A stretch of DNA of 64,000 nucleotides from DSNY01 sp040752195 (lineage in GTDB: Bacteria > Pseudomonadota > Gammaproteobacteria > Burkholderiales > Burkholderiaceae_F), in assembly GCA_040752195.1 (NCBI GenBank), contig JBFMFC010000007.1:1-64000 (forward strand), in the 5' to 3' direction. The notes under the pieces were generated by a model that searched no databases, was not told the DNA's origin, and saw only the letters and a list, made by a program, of their open reading frames with translations. Made by a program: the position numbers and the translations under genes. Positions 24,384 through 33,062 of this stretch are shown here, one piece after another; position 1 is the stretch's first letter; the number at the start of each line of letters is the position of its first letter.

Positions 24384-25874
24384 ATGCACCCCGCCGTTGC
24401 GGCCATCGCGCTGTGGCTCGCCGCCACGACGGTGTTCGCGCAACCGCTCGGCGCGGAGGGCGCGAAGCGGCTGCTGACGCGCGCCGGCTTCGCACCGAAT
24501 GCCGATGAAGTCGCGCGATACGCGCCGCTCGCCCAGCGCGATGCCGTCGAGCGGCTGTTGGCCGAAGCGCGCACGGCCGCGCTCACAACGCCTCCGTCCT
24601 GGATCGACGAGCCGATCGTCGCGCCGCGCGCGCTGCGCGCGATGAGCGAGGACGGGCGCCGCGCCGAGCGCCAGCGCGCGATCCGCCAGGGGCTCGAGTT
24701 GCGCGGCTGGTGGCTGGGCGAGATGGTCGCGACGCCGACGCCGCTGACCGAACGCATGACGCTGTTCTGGCACAACCACTTCGTGTCGGCGCAGCCGAAG
24801 GTGCGCTGGGCGCAACTGATGTACCGGCAGAACGTGCTGCTGCGCGCGCACGCGCTCGGCAACTTCGGCGCGCTGCTGCATGCGGTCGCGAAGGATCCGG
24901 CGATGCTCGTTTACCTCGACGGTGCGACCAGCCGGCGCGGCGCGCCGAACGAGAATTTCGCGCGCGAGGTGATGGAGCTGTTCACGCTCGGCGAGGGCGG
25001 CTACACCGAGCGCGACGTCAAGGAGGCGGCGCGCGCTTTCACCGGGTGGAGCGTCGACCCCGACACGGGTGCGTTCGTTTTTCGCCCGCGGCTGCACGAC
25101 GACGGCGAAAAGACCGTGCTCGGCCGCAGCGGCCGCTTCGACGGCGATGCGGTGCTCGACATCCTGCTCGAGCAGCCTGCGACGGCGCGCTTCGTCGTCG
25201 GCAAGCTGTGGCGCGAGTTCGTGTCGCCGCGGCCCGATCCGGCGCGCATCGATGCGATCGCGCAGCGCTTCCGCGCCAGCGGCTACGAGATCCGGGTGGC
25301 GCTGCGCGAACTGCTGTTGCAACCGGAGGTCGTGTCGGCTGCCGCCGACGATGCGCTCGTCAAGTCGCCGGTCGAACTGCTCGTCGGTTTCGTCCGCCAG
25401 TCGCGTGCGGAGCTGACGCAGCCGGTTGGCGCCGCGCTCGCGCTGGCCGCGATGGGGCAGAACCTGTTCGCGCCGCCGAACGTGCGCGGCTGGCTGGGGG
25501 GCGAAGCGTGGATCAACACGCAGACGCTGCTCGCGCGCAAGCAGTTCCTCGACCGCGCGCTGGCGCGCGCCGCGCCGCCGGAAGCGATGGACGCGATCGC
25601 GGCCGACGGCGCAGCGGGCGAGGCGGGGCCGGGCGCCGAACCGATGCGCCGCGCCGCCGCGCTCGCGCAGGCGCTCGCGGTACGGGTCGACGCCGCCGCC
25701 TGGCTGCGATCGGTCGCAGCGGCGGCGCCCGAGCGGCCGATCGACGCGGAGACCGCGCGCAGGCTCGTCGCCGCGCTGCTCGTCGCGCCGCCGGCCGCAC
25801 CCCCGCAACCGGCGACGCTGGCGCTCGACGCGCTGCGCGCCGTCGTGCTCGATCCCGCCTACCAGCTCAAGTGA
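24384..25874 (+). CDS. DUF1800 family secreted protein
   Basis: A 496-residue protein with a short signal peptide (about 1-19, ending Val-Phe-Ala). Family features are HLLTRAGF-like RLLTRAGFAPN, LTERMTLFWHNHFVSA, NENFAREVMELFTLG, FTGWSV, and PPNVRGWLGGEAWINT near the C-terminus. DUF1800 proteins occur with DUF1501 partners in many bacteria; their biochemical role is not known to me. The start is the ATG at 24384. An in-frame GTG at 24372 overlapping the upstream stop (GTGA) is an equal alternative. The DUF1501 gene follows after 7 bases, so the two are co-translated. Confidence 0.88.
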   Translation: MHPAVAAIALWLAATTVFAQPLGAEGAKRLLTRAGFAPNADEVARYAPLAQRDAVERLLAEARTAALTTPPSWIDEPIVAPRALRAMSEDGRRAERQRAIRQGLELRGWWLGEMVATPTPLTERMTLFWHNHFVSAQPKVRWAQLMYRQNVLLRAHALGNFGALLHAVAKDPAMLVYLDGATSRRGAPNENFAREVMELFTLGEGGYTERDVKEAARAFTGWSVDPDTGAFVFRPRLHDDGEKTVLGRSGRFDGDAVLDILLEQPATARFVVGKLWREFVSPRPDPARIDAIAQRFRASGYEIRVALRELLLQPEVVSAAADDALVKSPVELLVGFVRQSRAELTQPVGAALALAAMGQNLFAPPNVRGWLGGEAWINTQTLLARKQFLDRALARAAPPEAMDAIAADGAAGEAGPGAEPMRRAAALAQALAVRVDAAAWLRSVAAAAPERPIDAETARRLVAALLVAPPAAPPQPATLALDALRAVVLDPAYQLK

Positions 25875-25881
25875 AACCGCG

Positions 25882-27030
25882 ATGACCGCGCGCCGACGAT
25901 TTCTGAAGGCCGGCGGTGCGGCGCTGACGCTGCTGTCGTTCAGCGGCTGGGCGCGCGCCGCCAACGAAGGCGCGCCGAAGCTGCTCGTGCTGCTCGAGCT
26001 GCGCGGCGGCAACGACGGGCTGAACACGGTGGCGCCGATCGAAGACGGTCGTTACCACGATCTGCGGCCGCGGCTGGCGCTGCGCGAAGACGCGATCCCT
26101 CTTGCCGACGGCCTGGCCCTGCACCCCGCACTCGCGCCGCTGCGAGCGCTGTGGGATGGGCGCGAAATGGCGGTGATTCGCGGCGTCGGCTATGCGCGTC
26201 CCAACCTGTCGCACTTCCGTTCGATCGAGATCTGGGACACCGCCTCCGACAGCGCGCAGTACCTGCACGAAGGCTGGCTGACGCGCGCGATCGCAACGGC
26301 GCCGGTGTTTCGGTCGGCGAGCGCCGACGGCGTGGTGATCGGTGCGACCGACCTCGGCCCGCTCGGCGGCGGCGCGCGCGCGATCGCGCTCACGGACCCG
26401 GCGCGTTTCGCGCGCCAGGCGCGGCTCGCTGGGCAAGCGCAGTCCGCGGCGCGCGGCGCGCTCGCACACCTGCTGCGCGTGGAGAGCGACATCGCGCGCG
26501 CGGCGGCCGAACTGCGCCCCGACGCGAGCTTTGCGACCGAGTTCCCGCGCGGAGCGTTCGGCATCGCGATGCGTCACGCCGCCGAGGTGTCCGCCACGCG
26601 GCGCGTTCCGGTCGTGCGCGTGACGCTGGCCGGCTTCGACACGCATCAGAACCAGGCCAACGCACACGCCGAGTTGTTGCGCCAGCTGGCCGAAGGCGTC
26701 GTCGCACTGCGCGCAGCGCTGGCCGAGGTCGATCTGTGGCGCGACACGCTGGTGCTGACATATTCGGAGTTCGGCCGCCGCCCGCGCGAAAACGCCAGCG
26801 GCGGAACCGACCACGGCACGGCGAGTGTGATGTTCGCCTTCGGCGGGCGCGTGGCCGGCGGTTTCATCGGCGAGGCGCCCTCGCTCGCGCGGCTCGACGC
26901 CGACGGCAACCTGCTGCACACGACCGACTTTCGCGCCGTCTACGCCACGGTGCTCGAGCGCTGGTGGAAGCTGGACAGCGAGCGTGCGCTCGGTGGACGG
27001 TTCGCGCCGCTGCCGCTGCTGCGCACGTAG
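25882..27030 (+). CDS. DUF1501 family protein, probable Tat substrate
   Basis: A 382-residue member of the DUF1501 (sulfatase-like/alkaline-phosphatase-fold) family. The N-terminus Thr-Ala-Arg-Arg-Arg-Phe-Leu-Lys-Ala followed by a hydrophobic stretch and Ala-Arg-Ala resembles a twin-arginine signal peptide. Family motifs are LLELRGGNDGLNTV, NLSHFRSIEIWDTA, VTLAGFDTHQNQ, YSEFGRRPRENASGGTDHGTA, and GGRVAGGFIGEAPSL. The His/Asp-rich motifs suggest a metal-dependent hydrolase, unproven. It forms a two-gene unit with the DUF1800 gene, the standard pairing for both families. Confidence 0.88.
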   Translation: MTARRRFLKAGGAALTLLSFSGWARAANEGAPKLLVLLELRGGNDGLNTVAPIEDGRYHDLRPRLALREDAIPLADGLALHPALAPLRALWDGREMAVIRGVGYARPNLSHFRSIEIWDTASDSAQYLHEGWLTRAIATAPVFRSASADGVVIGATDLGPLGGGARAIALTDPARFARQARLAGQAQSAARGALAHLLRVESDIARAAAELRPDASFATEFPRGAFGIAMRHAAEVSATRRVPVVRVTLAGFDTHQNQANAHAELLRQLAEGVVALRAALAEVDLWRDTLVLTYSEFGRRPRENASGGTDHGTASVMFAFGGRVAGGFIGEAPSLARLDADGNLLHTTDFRAVYATVLERWWKLDSERALGGRFAPLPLLRT

Positions 27031-27045
27031 GAAGAGGTCGCCGGA

Positions 27046-27051
27046 TAGAAT
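27046..27051 (+). promoter_or_regulatory. Possible -10 box of tsaB
   Basis: TAGAAT, 41 bases before the tsaB GTG, in the 61-base gap after the DUF1501 gene. There is no strong -35, so this is a weak call. Confidence 0.3.
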
Positions 27052-27091
27052 CGGGCCGCGCCGGCGCGCAGCACACGCGCCGCGCCCTTCC

Positions 27092-27808
27092 GTGACGAAC
27101 GCGCCGACCCTCCTCGCCTTCGATACCGCGACCGACGTCTGTTCGGTCGCGCTTGCCGTCGGCGGTGACATCGTCGAGTCGAACGAGACTGTCGGCCACG
27201 CCCACTCGGAGCGTCTGCTGCCGATGGTCGATGCGCTGCTCGCGCAGCGCGGCCTGCGGCTTGCCGATTGCGACGCGATCGCCTTCGGCGCCGGACCGGG
27301 GTCGTTCACGGGGCTTCGCATCGCCTGCAGCGTCGCGCAAGGTCTGGCCTGGGGCGCGGCCAAGCGCGTGATTGCGGTCGGCAACCTGGCGGCGCTGGCG
27401 TATCGGGCCTGCCAGGCCAGACCCGAGGCGCGCCGCGTGGTCGCCGCCGTCGACGCGCGCATGCGCGAGGCTTACTGGGCCGTGTACGAGCGGCGCGACG
27501 GCGCATGCGTCGAGCTGGCGCCGCCCGCGCTCGGCTCGGCGGGCGACCTCGGCGCGCTCATCGAGCGGTGGTCGCCCGACGTGGTCGCGGGCAACGCGCT
27601 GCTCGCCTTTCCCGAACTGGCCGCGTACGAGGCGCGCTGGGAGCGCCTGGGCGAACTGCGGGCGGACGCGACGGCGATCGCCGCGCTCGCGCTCGATGCC
27701 TGGCGCGCCGGGCGGGCCGTGGCGCCGCACGAGGCGGCGCCGCTGTACGTGCGCGACCGCGTCGCGCTGACGGTCGAAGAACGGCGCGCTGCGCACGCGT
27801 CGATATGA
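27092..27808 (+). CDS. tsaB: tRNA threonylcarbamoyladenosine synthesis protein TsaB
   Basis: A 238-residue ASKHA-fold protein, partner of TsaD and TsaE in making t6A37 in ANN-decoding tRNAs. The N-terminal LLAFDTATDVCSVAL and AFGAGPGSFTGLRIACSVAQGLAW are signatures. It starts at GTG 27092. Its stop overlaps the rimI ATG (27805-27808); tsaB-rimI adjacency is common. No tsaD or tsaE gene is in this window. Confidence 0.93.
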   Translation: MTNAPTLLAFDTATDVCSVALAVGGDIVESNETVGHAHSERLLPMVDALLAQRGLRLADCDAIAFGAGPGSFTGLRIACSVAQGLAWGAAKRVIAVGNLAALAYRACQARPEARRVVAAVDARMREAYWAVYERRDGACVELAPPALGSAGDLGALIERWSPDVVAGNALLAFPELAAYEARWERLGELRADATAIAALALDAWRAGRAVAPHEAAPLYVRDRVALTVEERRAAHASI

Positions 27809-28272
27809 GCGCGGTCGTTCGTCCGGCCGAAGAGCGCTTCGAGCCGATGCGCATGGAGGATCTCGACGAGGTCGTCGCGGTCGAACGCGAGATCTATCCT
27901 TTTCCGTGGACGCGCGGCAACTTCCAGGACGCGCTCGCCGCCGGCTACAGCGCCTGGGTGCTGCGCGACGCCAACGGCGAGCTGATCGCGTACGCCGTGG
28001 TGATGATCGCGCTCGACGAGGCGCACCTGCTCAATCTCAGCGTGGCGCGGCCGTACCAGCGCTATGGGTTCGGCTGGCGCATGCTCGACTGGATGGCGCA
28101 GTGCGCGCGCGATCACGGTGCACGCACGATGCTGCTGGAAGTCCGGCCGAGCAACCTGCCGGCCCTGCGCTTGTACGCGCGCTACGGCTTCGAGCGGATC
28201 GGCGTCAGACGCGGGTACTACCCGTCGCATGGCGGACGCGAGGACGCGCTGGTGATGCGGATCGCGTTGTGA
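27805..28272 (+). CDS. rimI: Ribosomal protein S18 alanine N-acetyltransferase RimI
   Basis: A 155-residue GNAT acetyltransferase expected to acetylate the N-terminal Ala of ribosomal protein S18. The GNAT core is visible: LNLSVARPYQRYGFGWRML, where Gln-Arg-Tyr-Gly-Phe-Gly binds acetyl-CoA, and LEVRPSNLPALRLYARYGFERIGVRRGYYP. The last segment is characteristic of RimI. It is translationally coupled to tsaB before it and to the glycosylase gene after it. The latter may use a GTG at 28269 overlapping the rimI stop. Confidence 0.92.
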   Translation: MSAVVRPAEERFEPMRMEDLDEVVAVEREIYPFPWTRGNFQDALAAGYSAWVLRDANGELIAYAVVMIALDEAHLLNLSVARPYQRYGFGWRMLDWMAQCARDHGARTMLLEVRPSNLPALRLYARYGFERIGVRRGYYPSHGGREDALVMRIAL

Positions 28273-28277
28273 CCCCG

Positions 28278-29138
28278 ATGAGCATCGATCCGCGCCGCGC
28301 CCGGCTGTGGCATGCGATGGAACTCGGTCCGCTGTGGACCGTGCGCGACGCGCGCGCCGTCGCCGACCAACCCGGCTCCGTGGCGTCGATGCCGCACCGA
28401 TCCGATGTCGACCTCGATATCAGGGTCGGCACGCAGCGTGTCGACGGCGCCGCATCCGGTATTCCGCCCGCGCTGCCGATCGACCTTCCGGCAGGGCTGC
28501 GGGTACGGCTGCAGCCTCCGTGCGATTCGCGCGCGGCGGCCATCGCGCAGATGGACTGGCCCGATCTGCAGCGGTCGGTCGCGAGTTGCACGGCGTGCCC
28601 GCTCGCCAAGACCCGCACGCAGACCGTGTTCGGCGTCGGCCACCGCGCGGCGCGCTGGATGATCGTCGGCGAAGCGCCGGGCGCGGAGGAGGATGCGCGC
28701 GGCGAGCCCTTCGTCGGCCAGGCCGGCCGGCTGCTCGACAACATGCTCGCGTCGATCGGCCTGTCGCGGCAGGGCGAATCCGATTCGAGCGTCTATATCG
28801 CCAACGTGTTGAAGTGCAGGCCGCCCGGCAACCGCAACCCGGAGCCGGCCGAGGCGGCCGCGTGCGAACCCTATCTGCGGCGCCAGATCGCGCTGATCCG
28901 GCCGGCGCTGGTCGTCGTGATGGGGCGCGTGGCGGCGCAGTCGCTGCTCGCGACCGACGCGACGATCGCCAGCCTGCGCGGCCGCGTCCACGCCGTGGTC
29001 GTCGACGAGCTGGCGGTTCCCGTCGTCGTGACCTATCACCCCGCGTACCTGCTGCGCAACCTCGCCGACAAGGCCAAGTCATGGGCCGACCTGTGCTTCG
29101 CGCGCGCGGTCTATGCGCAAGCGGCGCAGCGCGGCTGA
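28278..29138 (+). CDS. Uracil-DNA glycosylase, family 4 (4Fe-4S)
   Basis: A 286-residue base-excision repair enzyme of the type 4 thermostable-type UDG family. Motif A is GEAPGAEEDARGEPFVGQAGRLLDNM (about 131-156), then NVLKCRPPGNRNPEPAE, and motif C HPAYLLRN. Four cysteines (about 104, 107, 180 and 196) fit the iron-sulfur site. The first 90 residues are a variable, low-conservation extension seen in betaproteobacterial versions. The start is the ATG at 28278; the GTG at 28269 (overlapping rimI) adds three residues. It ends 16 bases before the convergent lplT. Confidence 0.92.
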   Translation: MSIDPRRARLWHAMELGPLWTVRDARAVADQPGSVASMPHRSDVDLDIRVGTQRVDGAASGIPPALPIDLPAGLRVRLQPPCDSRAAAIAQMDWPDLQRSVASCTACPLAKTRTQTVFGVGHRAARWMIVGEAPGAEEDARGEPFVGQAGRLLDNMLASIGLSRQGESDSSVYIANVLKCRPPGNRNPEPAEAAACEPYLRRQIALIRPALVVVMGRVAAQSLLATDATIASLRGRVHAVVVDELAVPVVVTYHPAYLLRNLADKAKSWADLCFARAVYAQAAQRG

Positions 29139-29154
29139 CGCGCGCTTCACCCGC

Positions 29155-30474
29155 TCACGCGCGCCGCGGCTGGCCGATCAGCGATTCGGAGTCGAACTGG
29201 CGCTGGTTGTAGCGGTGGCGCAGGATGACCGCGAACATCGTGCCGGCGACGAACAGCCCGAACAGCACGATGATGGTCGTGATCGAAAGGTTGGCCCAGA
29301 TCAGGGCCGCGTAGACCGAAAGCATCACGAGGATGCTCAGGTTCTCGTTGAAGTTCTGAACCGCGATCGAGTGCCCGGCCGACAGCAGTACGTAGCCGCG
29401 GTGCTGAAGCAGCGCGTTCATCGGAACGACGAAGTAGCCGGCCAGCGCGCCGACGACGATCATCAGCGCGGACGCGAGCAGCGCCGCCCATGAGATCTTC
29501 AACGCGCCCAGCGCCAGTCCGCCCGCCGGCAGGGCGCCGAAGTCGACGAAGGCCATCGCCGCGACGAGCAGTCCCATCACGACCCCGACCGGGAGCACCG
29601 ACAGCGAGCGCTTCAGCGAAACCCGCGCCGCCGCCCACACCGAGCCGATCGCGATCCCGATCGCGACCACGGCCTGCATGATCGCGCCCTGCGACAGCGT
29701 CATGCCGAGCACCTGCTCGCACCACTTCAGGATGATGAACTGCAGCGTGGCGCCGGCGCCCCAGAACAGGGTCGTCACCGCCAGCGAGATCTGGCCCAGC
29801 TTGTCGCGCCACAGGGTGCCGACGCAATGGCCGAAGTCGGCGATCAGCCGCAGCACGGCGCGTTCCTGGCGCGGATAGCGCGCGCCGGTATCGGGGATCC
29901 AGAGGTTGATCGCCGCGGCGATCGCGTAGACGCCGGCGATCACCGCGATCGCCGCTTCGGCGGGGTGGTCGACACCCGTGTCGATGAGCGGCAGATCGAA
30001 CGCGAGCAGCGCGCCGGCGACTTTCGGCGAGACGAGCACGCCGCCGACGACGAAGCCCAGGATGATCGACGCCACGGTGAGCCCTTCGATCCAGCCGTTG
30101 GCGATGACCAGTTTCTCCGGCGGCAGAAGCTCGGTCAGGATGCCGTACTTGGCCGGAGAGTACGCCGCGGCGCCGAGCCCGACCACCGCGTAGGCGAGCA
30201 GCGGATGCATGCCGAAAAACATCAGCAGGCAGCCGCCGATCTTGACCGTGTTGGTCACGAACATCACGCGGCCTTTCGGCATCGAGTCCGCGAAGGCGCC
30301 GACGAAAGCTGCGAGCCCGACATACGAAACGAAGAAGAACAGCTTCAGCATCGGCGTCATCCACTCGGGCGCGTGGATTTCGCGCAGCAGCGCGATCGCG
30401 GCGATCAGCAGCGCATTGTCGGCCAGCGATGAGAAGAACTGCGCGGCCATGATCGTGTAGAAGCCGCGGTTCAT
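29155..30474 (-). CDS. lplT: Lysophospholipid transporter LplT
   Basis: A 439-residue major-facilitator-superfamily protein that flips lysophospholipids across the inner membrane for re-acylation. The N-terminus GFYTIMAAQFFSSLADNALLIAAIALL and the segment YSPAKYGILTELLPPEKLVIANGWIEGLTV are typical of LplT. About twelve hydrophobic segments are visible. The acyltransferase/acyl-ACP synthetase partner (Aas) is not adjacent. It is divergent from alr with a 139-base gap. On this strand TATAAG (30532-30527) is a possible -10 about 50 bases upstream of the ATG. Confidence 0.93.
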   Translation of the reverse strand: MNRGFYTIMAAQFFSSLADNALLIAAIALLREIHAPEWMTPMLKLFFFVSYVGLAAFVGAFADSMPKGRVMFVTNTVKIGGCLLMFFGMHPLLAYAVVGLGAAAYSPAKYGILTELLPPEKLVIANGWIEGLTVASIILGFVVGGVLVSPKVAGALLAFDLPLIDTGVDHPAEAAIAVIAGVYAIAAAINLWIPDTGARYPRQERAVLRLIADFGHCVGTLWRDKLGQISLAVTTLFWGAGATLQFIILKWCEQVLGMTLSQGAIMQAVVAIGIAIGSVWAAARVSLKRSLSVLPVGVVMGLLVAAMAFVDFGALPAGGLALGALKISWAALLASALMIVVGALAGYFVVPMNALLQHRGYVLLSAGHSIAVQNFNENLSILVMLSVYAALIWANLSITTIIVLFGLFVAGTMFAVILRHRYNQRQFDSESLIGQPRRA

Positions 30475-30613
30475 CGCTGGTGGTCTACGGGCATCGGTGC
30501 GCTGGGCGCGATCGTCAGGGCGGCGTCTTATAGCATGCAGGCCGCGTGACGAGCGCGCGGTGGCGCACGGATGCTGCGTTTATCCTTGCCGCCGCACGCT
30601 CTTGCGCTCACCG

Positions 30614-31699
30614 ATGCCTCGACCGATCCTGGCAACGATCGACCTCGCCGCGATGCGGCACAACCTGGCGCAGGCGCGCGCCCGTGCGGGTCGTCGCAAG
30701 GTGTGGGCGGTCGTCAAGGCGAATGCGTACGGACACGGCATCGAGCGGGCGGTCCGCGCGTTTGCCGAAGCCGACGGGCTCGCTCTGCTCGACCTGGCCG
30801 AGGCGCAACGCGCGCGCGACGCCGGCTGGCGCAAGCCGATCCTGTTGCTCGAGGGCTTCTTCGAGCCGGCCGACCTGGCGGCGGTCGATGCGCTCGGGCT
30901 GACCGTGGTCGCGCACAGTATCGAGCAGATCGAGATGCTCGAGCGGCATCGGCCGCCGCGGCCGATCGACGTCTACCTGAAGCTGAACACGGGGATGAAC
31001 CGGCTCGGGTTCGGTGCGGCCGATGCACCGCAGGCACTCGCCCGGCTGCAGGCGTTGCCGCACGTGCGCGTCGTTTCGCTGATGACGCACTTCGCGAATG
31101 CCGAACGCGACGACGCGGGGCTCGGGCGCGCCGCGCCGGCCGAGCAGTTGCGCGCGTTCGCCGCGCTGACCGCCGACTGGCCCGGCGAACGTTGCCTCGC
31201 CAACTCGGCGGTCCTCTTTCTGCAGCCGTCGATCGGCGGCGATGCGGTCCGTCCTGGCATCGCGCTGTACGGCGCCATGCCCGGCGCATCGGTCAGCGCC
31301 GCGAGCCTGGGCCTGCGACCGGCAATGACGCTGCGCACGCGGCTGATCGGCGTGCAGCAGCTACAGAGCGGCGATGCCGTCGGCTACGGCTCGCAGTTCG
31401 TCGCAACCGGTCCGATGCGGATCGGCGTGGCGGCCTGCGGCTACGCCGACGGCTATCCGCGCCATGCGCCGAACGCGACGCCGGTCGCCGTCGACGGCGT
31501 GCGGACCGGCACGGTCGGCCGCGTGTCGATGGACATGTTGTGCGTCGACCTGACCCGCGTGCCGGCCGCGCGCGTGGGTTCCGAGGTCGAGCTGTGGGGC
31601 GCGCGGATCCCGATCGACGAGGTCGCGTCAGCCGCGGGCACGGTCGGCTACCAGTTGATGTGCGCGCTGGCGCCGCGCGTTCCGGTCGTCGAGGTCTGA
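30614..31699 (+). CDS. alr: Alanine racemase
   Basis: A 361-residue PLP enzyme interconverting L- and D-alanine for peptidoglycan. The PLP lysine is about 35 in VVKANAYGHG. MNRLGF, the second catalytic Tyr in VGYGSQF, and the C-terminal SMDMLCVDLT are present. The start is the ATG at 30614. The neighbour order lplT / alr - radA is common in betaproteobacteria. Its stop is separated from the radA TTG start by a single base. This and dadA are the two D-amino-acid genes of the window. Confidence 0.96.
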   Translation: MPRPILATIDLAAMRHNLAQARARAGRRKVWAVVKANAYGHGIERAVRAFAEADGLALLDLAEAQRARDAGWRKPILLLEGFFEPADLAAVDALGLTVVAHSIEQIEMLERHRPPRPIDVYLKLNTGMNRLGFGAADAPQALARLQALPHVRVVSLMTHFANAERDDAGLGRAAPAEQLRAFAALTADWPGERCLANSAVLFLQPSIGGDAVRPGIALYGAMPGASVSAASLGLRPAMTLRTRLIGVQQLQSGDAVGYGSQFVATGPMRIGVAACGYADGYPRHAPNATPVAVDGVRTGTVGRVSMDMLCVDLTRVPAARVGSEVELWGARIPIDEVASAAGTVGYQLMCALAPRVPVVEV

Positions 31700-31700
31700 C

Positions 31701-33056
31701 TTGGCCAAAGCGAAGGCACAGTACGTCTGTTCCGAGTGCGACGGAACTTCGCCGAAGTGGCAGGGCCAGTGTCCGGCGTGCGGCGCGTGGAACACCTTGG
31801 CCGAGACACGCGTCGAGCCGGCGTCCGCGAACCGGTATGCGGCGCTGGCGCCGGCCTCGGCGGTGCAGATGCTCGGTGCGGTGCACGCGCGCGAGCTGCC
31901 GCGCGCGTCCAGTGGTATCGAGGAGTTCGACCGCGTGCTCGGCGGCGGGCTCGTCGAAGGCGGCGTCGTGCTGATCGGCGGCGATCCGGGGATCGGCAAG
32001 TCGACGTTGCTGCTGCAGGCGCTCGCCGCGATGGCGCGCAGCCGGCGCGTGCTGTACGTCTCCGGCGAGGAGTCGGCCGCGCAGGTCGCGCTGCGCGCGC
32101 GGCGGCTCGGCATCGAAGGGCACGACGTGCGGCTGCTCGCCGAGATCGGGCTCGAGCGCATCGTCGCCACGCTCGCGGAGGAGAAGCCGCAAGTCGCGGT
32201 CATCGACTCGATCCAGACGCTGTACTCGAACGAGCTGCAGTCGGCGCCGGGTTCGGTCGCGCAGGTGCGCGAGTGCGCAGCGCAACTGACGCGGCTCGCC
32301 AAGCAGTCGGGCATCGCGATCGTCCTGGTCGGTCACGTGACCAAGGAGGGCGCGATCGCCGGCCCGCGCGTGCTCGAGCACATGGTCGACACGGTGCTGT
32401 ACTTCGAAGGCGACACGCACTCGTCGTTCCGGCTGATCCGCGCGATCAAGAACCGCTACGGCGCGGTCAACGAGCTGGGCGTGTTCGCGATGACCGACCG
32501 CGGGCTGCGCGGCGTTTCGAACCCGTCGGCGCTCTTTCTCTCGCAGCACGACGCCGCCGTTCCCGGCTCCTGCGTGCTGGTCACGCAGGAAGGCACGCGG
32601 CCGCTGCTGGTCGAGATCCAGGCGTTGGTCGACGCCGCGCACGTGCCGAATCCGCGCCGGCTGTCGGTCGGGCTCGACCCGCAGCGGCTGGCGCTGTTGC
32701 TGGCGGTGCTGCACCGGCACGCGGGTGTGGCGACCTTCGACCAGGACGTCTTCGTCAACGCGGTGGGCGGCGTGCGCATCCAGGAGCCCGCGGCCGACCT
32801 CGCGGTGCTCGCGGCGATCGTCTCGTCGATCCGCAACAAGCCGCTGCCGCGCGGGCTGGTCGCGTTCGGCGAAGTGGGACTCGCCGGCGAGATCCGCCCC
32901 GCGCCGCGCGGCCAGGAGCGGCTGCGCGAGGCCGCCAAGCTGGGTTTTTCGACGGCGCTGGTCCCGAAAGCCAACGCGCCCAAGCAGCCGATCGAAGGGC
33001 TGGAGATCGTTGCCGTCGATCGGCTCGAGCATGCGCTCGCGCGGCTGAGGGCGTAA
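31701..33056 (+). CDS. radA: DNA repair protein RadA
   Basis: A 451-residue RecA-like ATPase promoting branch migration and recombinational repair. The N-terminal C4 zinc finger (CSECDGTSPKWQGQCPACGAW, about 10-30) is followed by Walker A GDPGIGKST (about 94-102). The RadA-specific KNRYG is near 250, and a C-terminal Lon-protease-like domain follows, starting around NPRRLSVGLDPQRLALLLAV. The start is a TTG one base after the alr stop, chosen because the standard Met-Ala-Lys-Ala N-terminus begins there. There is no upstream alternative. Confidence 0.96.
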   Translation: MAKAKAQYVCSECDGTSPKWQGQCPACGAWNTLAETRVEPASANRYAALAPASAVQMLGAVHARELPRASSGIEEFDRVLGGGLVEGGVVLIGGDPGIGKSTLLLQALAAMARSRRVLYVSGEESAAQVALRARRLGIEGHDVRLLAEIGLERIVATLAEEKPQVAVIDSIQTLYSNELQSAPGSVAQVRECAAQLTRLAKQSGIAIVLVGHVTKEGAIAGPRVLEHMVDTVLYFEGDTHSSFRLIRAIKNRYGAVNELGVFAMTDRGLRGVSNPSALFLSQHDAAVPGSCVLVTQEGTRPLLVEIQALVDAAHVPNPRRLSVGLDPQRLALLLAVLHRHAGVATFDQDVFVNAVGGVRIQEPAADLAVLAAIVSSIRNKPLPRGLVAFGEVGLAGEIRPAPRGQERLREAAKLGFSTALVPKANAPKQPIEGLEIVAVDRLEHALARLRA

Positions 33057-33062
33057 GCCCGT

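Noticed and set aside
27268..28272. 334-residue plus-strand frame overlapping tsaB and rimI
   Set aside because: Only the part from 27805 is a protein (RimI). The upstream part is a second frame of tsaB.
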